The translations under genes were made by a program, and so were the position numbers. A model generated the notes under the pieces. That model was not told where the DNA came from. It saw only the letters and a list, made by a program, of their open reading frames with translations, and did not search any database. From Methanosarcina sp. UBA5 (lineage in GTDB: Archaea > Halobacteriota > Methanosarcinia > Methanosarcinales > Methanosarcinaceae), in the NCBI RefSeq assembly GCF_002505485.1, contig NZ_DAVG01000064.1, forward strand, positions 1-10,788: 10,788 bases of DNA, written 5' to 3'. Positions within the stretch are counted from its first letter, which is position 1. Each line of letters begins with the position of its first letter. Shown piece after piece: positions 1 to 5,760 of this stretch.

Positions 1-342
1 AGGAGCACAGGAGAGAATCCCAGATTCTCCTTCATGATATCTCTTACGTCCTCAGCTGTTGCACCTGCCAAATTCGGAAACTTATAACCACCATTTCTTA
101 TGGTTCACATAAAAGTCTCAGATTCAGCCCTGGTTTCCCCTGCGTCCCCACTAGCTGGGAAGTTCAGATAACGTAGCCTTTCTTCCTACTCTTCGGGCTA
201 TAACTTTTAATATCTAGCCAAGAAATCCAATTTGCTATTATCCTACTAAAATAAGTTGCAGGAAAGTTCTTGAGTATGTCTGGTGATACGGACATTTAAA
301 ATAAGAGATCTTATAACCTCAATAGAACTGATACTAATCGGC
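1..342. other. Left flank, no supported gene
   Basis: No convincing gene is seen. One minus-strand frame is open from about position 105 to the left edge; its residues include FPNLAGATAEDVRDIM, which reads like protein. It has no start codon: it is preceded in frame by a TGA, then a further open stretch of about 26 codons back to a TAG. It may be a decayed gene or the start-less remnant of one that continues outside the window, but I do not recognise it. The rest is AT-rich and stop-filled in all frames. No tRNA or attachment site was recognised. Confidence 0.3.
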
Positions 343-594
343 TTAATAAAGGCATTTAGCTTTTCTTCTTTTCCCGGCTCTCTCTATTTCTAACTTCAGC
401 TTTTCCCTCTGAATTGGCTCAAATTCGGGATCTCGGCCATTGTCTGGAATAAAAATATGAGGTACACTATCGTTTAATAACTCTTCAGGGATACCCTCAT
501 CCACGAAGTAGATAATGACGCTGTCATTCTCCAAAGGCTCAGAATTTAACTTTTTTTCGAGCGTAGCCAACTTATTTTCAATGATCCTTCTCAT
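343..594 (-). CDS. Hypothetical protein, 83 residues
   Basis: I do not recognise a family. The protein starts with a basic, heptad-like helix (residues 1-20), has a short hydrophobic stretch SVIIYFVDEG around residues 25-34, then an acidic and proline-containing middle. It ends in a strongly charged helix rich in Lys, Arg and Glu (about 60-80). No signal peptide or membrane segment is visible. The start is ATG, with GAGG five bases upstream (600-603), which supports translation. It is the last gene of the minus-strand series, about 100 bases beyond the 91-residue gene, so it may share its transcript. Small, charged, family-less proteins are common in archaeal mobile elements; a DNA-binding or regulatory role would be a guess. 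Confidence 0.55.
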   Translation of the reverse strand: MRRIIENKLATLEKKLNSEPLENDSVIIYFVDEGIPEELLNDSVPHIFIPDNGRDPEFEPIQREKLKLEIERAGKRRKAKCLY

Positions 595-698
595 AAGATC
601 CTCAAACCTGTATTATTTTTTTCAATTCTAAAATTCGTTTTTAGCTCTCGTGGTTTTCAGCACGCTGTAATCTATTTTTGAGAACTTCAACCCAGTTT

Positions 699-974
699 TT
701 AGTTCTTTTTCTCATTTGCGATTGCTTCCAGATTCTTTAACCTCTCTTCAATCTTGTCGAGCTCTTCATCTTTTAAAATCTGGGCATGTGAGGATATCCC
801 AGCAAATAAAATCCTGTAAAATTTAAGTTCTGTTGAATCAGTCTTTTTCTCCCGAAAACGGGAGACTGCGAGCCTATCCGCTATTCTCTGCAGAGCCCAT
901 GAAGAAATATTTAGGAGCTCGGCACGGTTTATTTTTTTTGAAAAATAAGGATTTATTATCTCTTCTTGTGTCAT
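699..974 (-). CDS. Hypothetical protein with C-terminal coiled coil, 91 residues
   Basis: No family was recognised. Residues 18-40 (INRAELLNISSWALQRIADR and after) look like two helices with a possible helix-turn-helix spacing. Residues 49-62 form a short hydrophobic helix, and residues 66-90 are a charged amphipathic helix (DEELDKIEERLKNLE) that would suit a coiled coil or dimer. No signal peptide or membrane segment is seen. The ATG start has AAGGTG five bases upstream (980-985), matching the archaeal anti-SD. It follows the primase gene after a gap of about 195 bases that holds two short palindromes, so it may have its own promoter. A small DNA-binding accessory protein of the element is possible but not shown. 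Confidence 0.6.
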   Translation of the reverse strand: MTQEEIINPYFSKKINRAELLNISSWALQRIADRLAVSRFREKKTDSTELKFYRILFAGISSHAQILKDEELDKIEERLKNLEAIANEKKN

Positions 975-1045
975 TCTAGCACCTTAAAGAGCTTTATTTT
1001 CATACTCTTTTGCGGTTAAGTGACTTTCAATAGTAACTATCTTTA

Positions 1046-1086
1046 CGAAAAACTTTTCGAAGCAGGATATCTTGGGTTTAAGATAT
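1046..1086. promoter_or_regulatory. Pair of inverted repeats upstream of the 91-residue gene
   Basis: Two perfect palindromes lie close together in the gap between the primase and the 91-residue gene. The first is CGAAAA-AC-TTTTCG (1046-1059). The second is ATATCTT-GGGTTT-AAGATAT (1067-1073 and 1080-1086). On the minus strand the second includes a TATA-like AATATCTTAAA. They could be operators at a promoter for the downstream gene, or hairpins in the transcript; the spacing does not decide between these. Confidence 0.35.
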
Positions 1087-1168
1087 TTTCCCAGTTTTCT
1101 GCTTTATCAAGTAAGTCTCAAGTTTGTATGCCTTTTTTCGCCTTCGTGAGCGAGTTTTTACGGAAGAG

Positions 1169-2416
1169 TTAAGAGCCTTTATGTTTTAGCCTTTCTTTAT
1201 TCGCTTTCTTATCGGCATAGTATCTTGGACTTGGAACCTTCACGCAACGCCCATCTGGCTTGCACACTCCAAGATGAAAAATCGAGACACCATTTGGAAA
1301 TCCAATGTTGTCGGAGGCTCTCATTCTCTTGCAAGTAGGACACTTCATTTTCTTATAATAAGATTCAAAGATATTGGATGTTGGCGCCCTCCACCGTTCT
1401 GCAAGTCCATAAAAGATCTTTTTTGCTTCACTTTCTTCGACACCTACCTGCCCCAAGAAAGAGGCAACCAAGGCCAACGCTCTAGTTCTGCCTTCTCCAC
1501 AAAATGGAAGGCTTAGAATGTTTCTTATGCAGGGTGGCCACATCTCCGAGGAAATGGGAATTTTGGATATCTCAATATCTAGAGCTGTTATTTTCCTGCA
1601 ATGTTCTCTTTTTTCGTATGCCAATTTCAGGTAGGGTTTCATTACAAAGTTAAGGAAATCCTTCCCGTCATCATAATTGGCATACCAATTTGCAGCGCTA
1701 TCAATCACTTCTTTTTTTATCGGGAGCTTCGCAGCCTCGAAATCAATTTTGATGTTTTGCGGGTCAAGTGGAATTACGGCATAATCGTACTTCCGGTGAA
1801 CGCTGAAAATACATTTAAACACTCTCTGAGAGTTGTTAAGCTGATCTGGCTTAACTTTTCCAAAATACTCGGAATGTATCTCAAAAAATCGGTTTTTGAG
1901 ATCTTCTATCAGGTAGTCAAAAGCATCCAGTAGTACCAAAAGCATGAGGTCCCAGTCTTCAGAGTCCTGAAATTTCTCAAAATATCTGGAGAATACTTGA
2001 TGGTGGACATAGACATTAATTCCTCCACCGCTGAACAGGACATAAACCGAGTTTGGGATGTACTGCCTCAGTTTGTCAGCGACAAATTGTGCCATCTCCT
2101 CCACAGCTTTTTTCACATCAGGTTGGTGAATATCGTAACCGTGACCCTTATCAATATCAACTCCAAAAGTATAGGCGGCGGTGTAAGTCCGGCTTGTTTG
2201 AGGGCTATCTTCTTTTCGAATTGCCTGATAATCGATCTGGTATATAGCAGGCTTAAAAAAATTTAAGGTCCAGTACATGGTTCTGAACCTCGATGCAATA
2301 TAAGTGTAGTCTTCTTCTTTTGACAAATCTAACTTAAACTTAGACTGTCTTTTGTGTCTGTACCAGCCTACCCCGTCACCATTCCCTGCCCTGGATAAAG
2401 AATCATCTCGGGTCAA
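1169..2416 (-). CDS. Archaeo-eukaryotic primase, PriS-PriL-like fusion
   Basis: Likely makes primers, and perhaps extends DNA, for replication of a mobile element. Residue numbers count from the TTG at 2414-2416. An N-terminal PriS-like domain has FGVDIDKG (84-91, metal ligands D87 and D89), FSGGGINVYVHH (128-139, motif II) and, following D191 as the probable third acidic residue, FKCIFSVHRKYDY (200-212), like the RLPxSLHxKT region of PriS. A C-terminal part resembles the PriL iron-sulfur domain: PPCI (C296), CPTC (C359, C362), LGVC (C385) and C391. One polypeptide therefore carries both subunits' functions, as in the primase of Thermococcus plasmid pTN2. The motif II His appears to be Asn (N134). 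TTG is the only standard start in frame, but it has poor ribosome-site spacing, and open frame continues upstream with protein-like sequence to about 2482, so the true protein is probably longer by about 22 residues. Confidence 0.82.
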   Translation of the reverse strand: MTRDDSLSRAGNGDGVGWYRHKRQSKFKLDLSKEEDYTYIASRFRTMYWTLNFFKPAIYQIDYQAIRKEDSPQTSRTYTAAYTFGVDIDKGHGYDIHQPDVKKAVEEMAQFVADKLRQYIPNSVYVLFSGGGINVYVHHQVFSRYFEKFQDSEDWDLMLLVLLDAFDYLIEDLKNRFFEIHSEYFGKVKPDQLNNSQRVFKCIFSVHRKYDYAVIPLDPQNIKIDFEAAKLPIKKEVIDSAANWYANYDDGKDFLNFVMKPYLKLAYEKREHCRKITALDIEISKIPISSEMWPPCIRNILSLPFCGEGRTRALALVASFLGQVGVEESEAKKIFYGLAERWRAPTSNIFESYYKKMKCPTCKRMRASDNIGFPNGVSIFHLGVCKPDGRCVKVPSPRYYADKKANKERLKHKGS

Positions 2417-2494
2417 CCTCAGTATCGTTTTTTTAATTTCAGGAGTTAGATAGTGTCGGATAATCTCTGGAGAGGTGGCTATGCTACCACCCTC
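2417..2494 (-). other. Probable N-terminal extension of the primase, with unusual start
   Basis: Upstream of the TTG the primase frame stays open past the helicase stop. It encodes SPEIIRHYLTPEIKKTILR, which looks like a genuine helical N terminus directly joined to the annotated protein. No ATG, GTG or TTG is present in it. An ATA codon at 2480-2482 overlaps the helicase TAG stop (ATAG). It follows GAGGGTGGT (2486-2494) with about five bases from GGTG to the codon, the spacing of a good ribosome site. A rare AUA start coupled to helicase translation is the simplest reading; a base change from ATG is the alternative. Confidence 0.45.
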
Positions 2495-4059
2495 GGCAAA
2501 CTGTAGTTCTGGCCTTTATCTTTGATAACAAATAACCGTTCTCGTGCCCTTGTTACTCCCACATACCAGACCCGAGCTTCGGCTGCAGATTCTTCTCCGG
2601 GTATGAGAAGAGATTTTCTTATCCTCGGAGTGATGGCTGCATGTAAAAAAACGACATCTGCCTCAAGTCCTTTGGCTCCGTGGATGGTCAAAATTTGTAT
2701 TTTTTTGACTTCCTCTAGAGTTATAACATTTTTCCGGACTCGGAGAGCGTTTTCTATTTTTACCCGTTTTAATTTGCCACATCCTCTCATCTTAGCGGTT
2801 GGATTTTTGGACTGCAGGATATTACAGAGCGTAGGAGTCATATATCCCTTAGCAACTGCAAGCTGAAATCTACACGTCGAACTTTCAAAGTACTCTATAA
2901 GATTTTCTTTTGAGCCCCAGTATCTGAAAAGTTTTAATTCATAATTTTCTACCAGTGTTTTCAGCTCAGAACCAATCATTGAATCTCCTTTTCTAAATTT
3001 AAATATAGTATTGAAAAGGTTTATTTCCTGTTCAGTCCATCCATGGAGTCCACCGAAGACGATTCCTCGTTCTGCAAGATCCATAGCGATTGCATTTGCT
3101 TGATAATTGCAGCGTACTAAATGCAGTTCGGATCCTCCAAGTCCAGGAGTTATTTCACTATATCCACAGAAATTAACCGTATCGGGGCTTCCAAGGCCGT
3201 TCGATTCTATTCCTGGAGGTTGCATTCCCTCAGATTCCAGAATCTGACACGCCGTTTTCCATGTTGGTTTTGCGAGTCGATAAGATTTTGGTAATATTAT
3301 TTCTTCAGCGCCCCAATTCCTATAAAAATCGGGCGTTCCTCCCAGATATCCATAAATTGACTGTAAGGGATCCCCGGCTATTATCATAATATCAAGGTTC
3401 GGTTCCCACATCTTGACAACTTCTATCTGCTGCCTAGTCAGGTCCTGGACTTCGTCGATCATCAAAATTTGAGTGTCAAGCTCTATTTTCTCGTTCCGGA
3501 CTTTCTGTATCTGGTCTGAAAAATCAAACTTTTTCTTTTTTTCCTTAAATTCCTCGTAATCGTAGACGAACTTGGGTATTTTTCTAATGGGAATGAGAAT
3601 GTTTCCTATCCCGGGATATCTGAATGCTTTCTCAACAGGAGTATCCGTGTTTCTCAGCCAGTTATAAAGGTCAAAAGGGTCTCCAGAGTAAACGGTTTCT
3701 TCAGCATTTAAATGGTCAGGTCCCAACCTGTATTTCGTATAAGTAGGAAGATACCGAGCATAGCCATATTCTTCGAGAAATTCCCTGATGTCTTTAGGAC
3801 CTAACAGATTGGGATAACCGGCCAAACGGTTGCAAATTGAATGAAGAGTTCCTACGTGCTGCCTAGTTTCTGTAAAGGGATTTTTCGTGAGGCTACTTGC
3901 CTGCTGGATCAGATCATTCGCAGCCGTTTTTCTGAAAGTACTCACGGTTATATCACTAGGCATGTACCCTTCATCTTGGATTAAGTTACCATATATTTTC
4001 ATCAAATATGCGGTTTTACCGCATCCTGGACCACCCCATATTTTCATACATTTTGCCAT
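2479..4059 (-). CDS. SF1 UvrD-like DNA helicase
   Basis: An ATP-driven superfamily 1 DNA helicase, probably the replicative or accessory helicase of the element. In the 526-residue protein from the ATG start I see Walker A GGPGCGKT (9-16), motif Ia VSTFRKTAAND (39-49), FDFSDQI (178-184), Walker B LMIDEVQD (199-206, D202 and E203), motif III IIAGDPLQSIYGY (226-238), motif IV LPKSYRL (256-262), motif V ILTIHGAKGLEADVV (456-470) and motif VI VWYVGVTRARERL (497-509). All core motifs are intact. It is shorter than bacterial UvrD or Rep, so the accessory 1B/2B subdomains must be reduced. An in-frame TTG lies 8 codons upstream (4081-4083), but the ATG has GGGGGAG six bases before it and is preferred. 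The stop overlaps the possible primase start, which suggests coupled translation of helicase and primase. Confidence 0.93.
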   Translation of the reverse strand: MAKCMKIWGGPGCGKTAYLMKIYGNLIQDEGYMPSDITVSTFRKTAANDLIQQASSLTKNPFTETRQHVGTLHSICNRLAGYPNLLGPKDIREFLEEYGYARYLPTYTKYRLGPDHLNAEETVYSGDPFDLYNWLRNTDTPVEKAFRYPGIGNILIPIRKIPKFVYDYEEFKEKKKKFDFSDQIQKVRNEKIELDTQILMIDEVQDLTRQQIEVVKMWEPNLDIMIIAGDPLQSIYGYLGGTPDFYRNWGAEEIILPKSYRLAKPTWKTACQILESEGMQPPGIESNGLGSPDTVNFCGYSEITPGLGGSELHLVRCNYQANAIAMDLAERGIVFGGLHGWTEQEINLFNTIFKFRKGDSMIGSELKTLVENYELKLFRYWGSKENLIEYFESSTCRFQLAVAKGYMTPTLCNILQSKNPTAKMRGCGKLKRVKIENALRVRKNVITLEEVKKIQILTIHGAKGLEADVVFLHAAITPRIRKSLLIPGEESAAEARVWYVGVTRARERLFVIKDKGQNYSLPRVVA

Positions 4060-4065
4060 AAGAGA

Positions 4066-4072
4066 CTCCCCC
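4066..4072 (-). promoter_or_regulatory. Ribosome binding site deciding the helicase start
   Basis: The minus strand reads GGGGGAG, then six bases, then ATG. The upstream TTG alternative has no purine-rich site before it, so the ATG at 4057-4059 is chosen. Confidence 0.7.
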
Positions 4073-4080
4073 AAAAATGA

Positions 4081-4100
4081 CAAGACATTTTATTGTCTTG
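4081..4100. promoter_or_regulatory. Perfect 7-bp inverted repeat at the helicase promoter
   Basis: CAAGACA (4081-4087) and TGTCTTG (4094-4100) are perfect inverted copies around TTTTAT. The repeat lies about 25 bases downstream of a TATA-like box, so it should cover the transcription start. It could bind a dimeric repressor such as the AbrB-like protein encoded upstream, or form a hairpin at the 5' end of the mRNA. Confidence 0.5.
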
Positions 4101-4120
4101 CCACAGAAAACCGATATCAG

Positions 4121-4145
4121 TATATTTATCTGGTAAACCGGTAAA
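4121..4145 (-). promoter_or_regulatory. Promoter of the helicase-primase genes with TTTACC repeats
   Basis: On the minus strand, ATAAATATA (4121-4129) is a good archaeal TATA box. Just upstream lie two direct copies of TTTACC (4132-4137 and 4140-4145). The same hexamer occurs once more on the opposite strand within GTTTACC at 4184-4190. The predicted start is near 4099, giving a leader of about 40 bases. The hexamers occupy the BRE/activator position and could be regulator sites. Confidence 0.45.
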
Positions 4146-4192
4146 GCAAAAATCCGCGATTTTAAAAAATATTACTATTATATGTTTACCAA

Positions 4193-4801
4193 TCACTCAG
4201 AATCCCCCCTGAACTCCGCAATTTTAGAGGGGTCGAACCACCAAAAAGAAGGGCGTCTGCCTTCACACCTGATAGTTTTTGTGCCTTGGGCCTTATACCC
4301 AAGATCGGTCATTGTACTGCTTAATCTGTTAGGAGCAATTTTAAAGCCGTTCTCGCGTACAATCTCTTCGATCTTGCCAGATACCAGACATAGGCATCCT
4401 TCATGCTTCAGTAATATCTGACGACTCACAGCTTCTTCTTTATCTTCGGTTTCTGGAAGCTGCGAAATTTCGCCTATTATCCGGTTCGCATAATAAACAT
4501 ACTCAGACTCTTCTTTTGCTGGAACAATTTCGGCATCTTCACCCATCAGATTTACAAACGTATCCCACTGATCACTCTTGAGTCTGGGAGCAGAAGAGTG
4601 AAATTCTTTCAGATACCTCTTTTGAAATGTGTGTGGAGAAGTAAGATTCTCTGCCTCAATTCTTAAAATTTTGCCTGCAATATGGATTTCCCATATTGCA
4701 GGATCGCTCGGAATCTTGCCTTCGTAAATTACAACTTTTTCAACGGCATCAAAGAGTTTGGCAAGTGGGCTAGGCTCTTCCTGAAGAGCATCACTCTTCA
4801 C
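4193..4801 (-). CDS. Putative replication-associated protein with C-terminal winged helix
   Basis: A 202-residue protein without signal peptide or membrane segments. Residues 36-80 are a mixed region ending in a conserved-looking PRLKSDQWDTFVNLM (72-86). Residues 97-134 are helical and acidic. Residues 136-190 look like a winged helix: IEEIVRENGFKIAPNRLSS, a recognition-helix-like TMTDLGYK (163-170), then a strand and wing ending GRRPSFWWFDP (181-191). Domains of this kind sit at the C terminus of, or beside, archaeal and viral primases, so a role in loading or guiding the replication proteins is inferred. The start is GTG (4799-4801) with GGGGAG seven bases upstream. It precedes the helicase by about 130 bases and has the same orientation. 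An exact family was not identified. Confidence 0.72.
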   Translation of the reverse strand: MKSDALQEEPSPLAKLFDAVEKVVIYEGKIPSDPAIWEIHIAGKILRIEAENLTSPHTFQKRYLKEFHSSAPRLKSDQWDTFVNLMGEDAEIVPAKEESEYVYYANRIIGEISQLPETEDKEEAVSRQILLKHEGCLCLVSGKIEEIVRENGFKIAPNRLSSTMTDLGYKAQGTKTIRCEGRRPSFWWFDPSKIAEFRGDSE

Positions 4802-4822
4802 TCGGGATCTCCCCTAACCCGA
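4782..4822 (-). promoter_or_regulatory. Two hairpins bracketing the translation start of the 202-residue gene
   Basis: In the minus-strand transcript, TCGGG and CCCGA (4818-4822 and 4802-4806) pair around a loop that holds the ribosome site GGGGAG. Directly after, TGAAGAG and CTCTTCA pair across a five-base loop (4782-4800), with the GTG start at the foot. Both stems are perfect. This could control translation initiation, or the second may be a protein-binding operator. Confidence 0.35.
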
Positions 4823-4897
4823 TGCAGACGTTAAACACGCTCTGGCCGTAACTGTCGGTTCTCTGGGGTATCCTTCGTTCACTTTTCTTTTTTTGTA

Positions 4898-5089
4898 TCA
4901 AAGCAAACCCCTATCCCTCTTTACAGCTTCAAGAGTTGTCTCTCCTCTCTTGATAGATTCTTCTATCTGCCGGAAACGTTCCTGTGCCATTTGCTCAATT
5001 TTAAGCATTGTCTGGAATGCCTTTGGCATGTGCTCATCCAGCTCGCTATCGATAGATAGCTTTTTATTAGTATCAGGAGTAATATTCAA
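4898..5089 (-). CDS. Small helical protein, 63 residues
   Basis: No family recognised. After a polar N terminus (1-20), residues 21-60 are almost entirely charged amphipathic helix (KAFQTMLKIEQMAQERFRQ and after), consistent with a coiled coil or a helix that packs on a partner. The start is TTG (5087-5089), whose bases overlap the TGA stop of the AbrB-like gene (TTGA, four-base overlap), so it is probably translated by re-initiation after that gene. A weak GGAAGTGA lies six bases upstream. Tight coupling to a small regulator suggests a partner of that regulator, in the manner of a two-gene antitoxin-toxin or regulator-cofactor pair, but no toxin fold is recognisable. It ends about 95 bases before the 202-residue gene. 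Confidence 0.6.
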   Translation of the reverse strand: MNITPDTNKKLSIDSELDEHMPKAFQTMLKIEQMAQERFRQIEESIKRGETTLEAVKRDRGLL

Positions 5090-5295
5090 TGATATTCACT
5101 TCCATGAATATTATTGGAGCCGGTTGTATCTTGGCGGGTATCACCGGCTACAATTATCAGTTTATTTTCGCTGTCCATTTCGATAATTACAGTTCTCATT
5201 TCTGGATTCACAGATTTTATCCAAATCATCGGCAGGGAAATCATTCTGCTGCCGCCTTGCTTTATCAAATTTCTTTTTCCAAATGAAAATATCAA
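5086..5295 (-). CDS. AbrB-like (SpoVT/MazE fold) transcription regulator
   Basis: A 69-residue protein resembling the swapped-hairpin AbrB family of DNA-binding regulators and antitoxins, which act as dimers. The pattern is RNLIKQGGSRMISLPMIWI (9-27), the usual basic strand, Gly-Ser turn and Leu-Pro with a following helix. It continues with the second pair of strands MRTVIIEMD and KLIIVAGD (33-52). A short polar tail follows. It starts with TTG (5293-5295), supported by a near-perfect ribosome site AGGAGGT four bases upstream and a strong TATA box. It is the first gene of the replication series, so it may repress its own promoter and set copy number or excision. A MazE-type antitoxin is the alternative, with the overlapping 63-residue gene as partner. 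Confidence 0.75.
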   Translation of the reverse strand: MIFSFGKRNLIKQGGSRMISLPMIWIKSVNPEMRTVIIEMDSENKLIIVAGDTRQDTTGSNNIHGSEYH

Positions 5296-5301
5296 TATGA
5301 C

Positions 5302-5350
5302 CTCCTTTTATTACAACTAAAGTTCACTATGCAGTTTAATATATATATTA
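5302..5350 (-). promoter_or_regulatory. Strong promoter and ribosome site of the replication operon
   Basis: On the minus strand, TAATATATATATTAAA (5335-5350) is a clear TATA box. AGGAGGT follows around 5300-5306, just before the TTG start of the AbrB-like gene. The predicted start near 5318 gives a leader of about 20 bases. This is probably the main promoter for the leftward genes. Confidence 0.6.
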
Positions 5351-5561
5351 CTTGGGTATATTGGGAAAATTAAAACAGTTGTTTAATTCTCTATCTTGTG
5401 CTTAAAAATGCAGCAACCTGCGTCTACAGATACATATTTCTGAGGATTAAAAGTAAAAATATAAAATTACTTTCATCATAAATTTTGGACTTGTTTGAGA
5501 GGACAGCGGTGCAGGTTTTCTTGTAACTTCTAAGTGACACTATGGAATGAACCATCTCCGC

Positions 5562-5580
5562 AAAAGGGGATATCCCTTTT
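5562..5580. repeat. Inverted repeat in the gap between surface protein and regulator
   Basis: AAAAGGG (5562-5568) and CCCTTTT (5574-5580) are perfect inverted copies around GATAT. The rest of the gap at 5351-5680 shows no gene on either strand. The repeat may be a transcript hairpin or a protein-binding site; neither side has a T-run long enough to call it a terminator. Confidence 0.35.
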
Positions 5581-5683
5581 CCTGCTTTAAGATTCCAAAC
5601 TTTAAGCCTATTGTCAGCTTAGCCTGAGATAGCATAATTCCATCAGGAGAATGATATTAGCAAAAATTTAAATTAGTAAAGAC

Positions 5684-5698
5684 AAAAATATGAAAAAA
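5684..5698 (-). terminator. U-rich terminator of the surface-protein gene
   Basis: On the minus strand two T-runs, TTTTTT and TTTTT, occur about 63-77 bases after the surface-protein stop, within a T-rich stretch. Archaeal RNA polymerase stops at such tracts without needing a hairpin. Confidence 0.45.
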
Positions 5699-5760
5699 TA
5701 AGAGAAAGGTTAAGTCCTCACCCTTTGTACTTCACATCAAATCTCTATGTTTCTCCGTCC

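Noticed and set aside
315..350. Resemblance of ACTGATACTAATCGGCTT to the 3' end of 23S rRNA genes
   Set aside because: The match is short, and the preceding sequence shows none of the conserved 23S domains.
331..362. AAAGGCATTTAG at the left resembles AAAGGTATTTAG at 10731-10741, a possible attachment-site pair
   Set aside because: A 12-base match with one mismatch is expected by chance in 10 kb of AT-rich DNA, and no tRNA or longer repeat supports it.
1050..1168. Very basic short frame after the primase (about 30 codons)
   Set aside because: It has no usable start codon and no ribosome site.
2479..2490. Frameshift fusion of helicase and primase
   Set aside because: The overlap has no slippery heptamer; re-initiation at the stop explains the layout more simply.
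5089..5320. Plus-strand open frames opposite the AbrB-like gene
   Set aside because: They are antisense to a gene with a strong TATA box and ribosome site and recognisable AbrB-like sequence; the plus-strand products look random.
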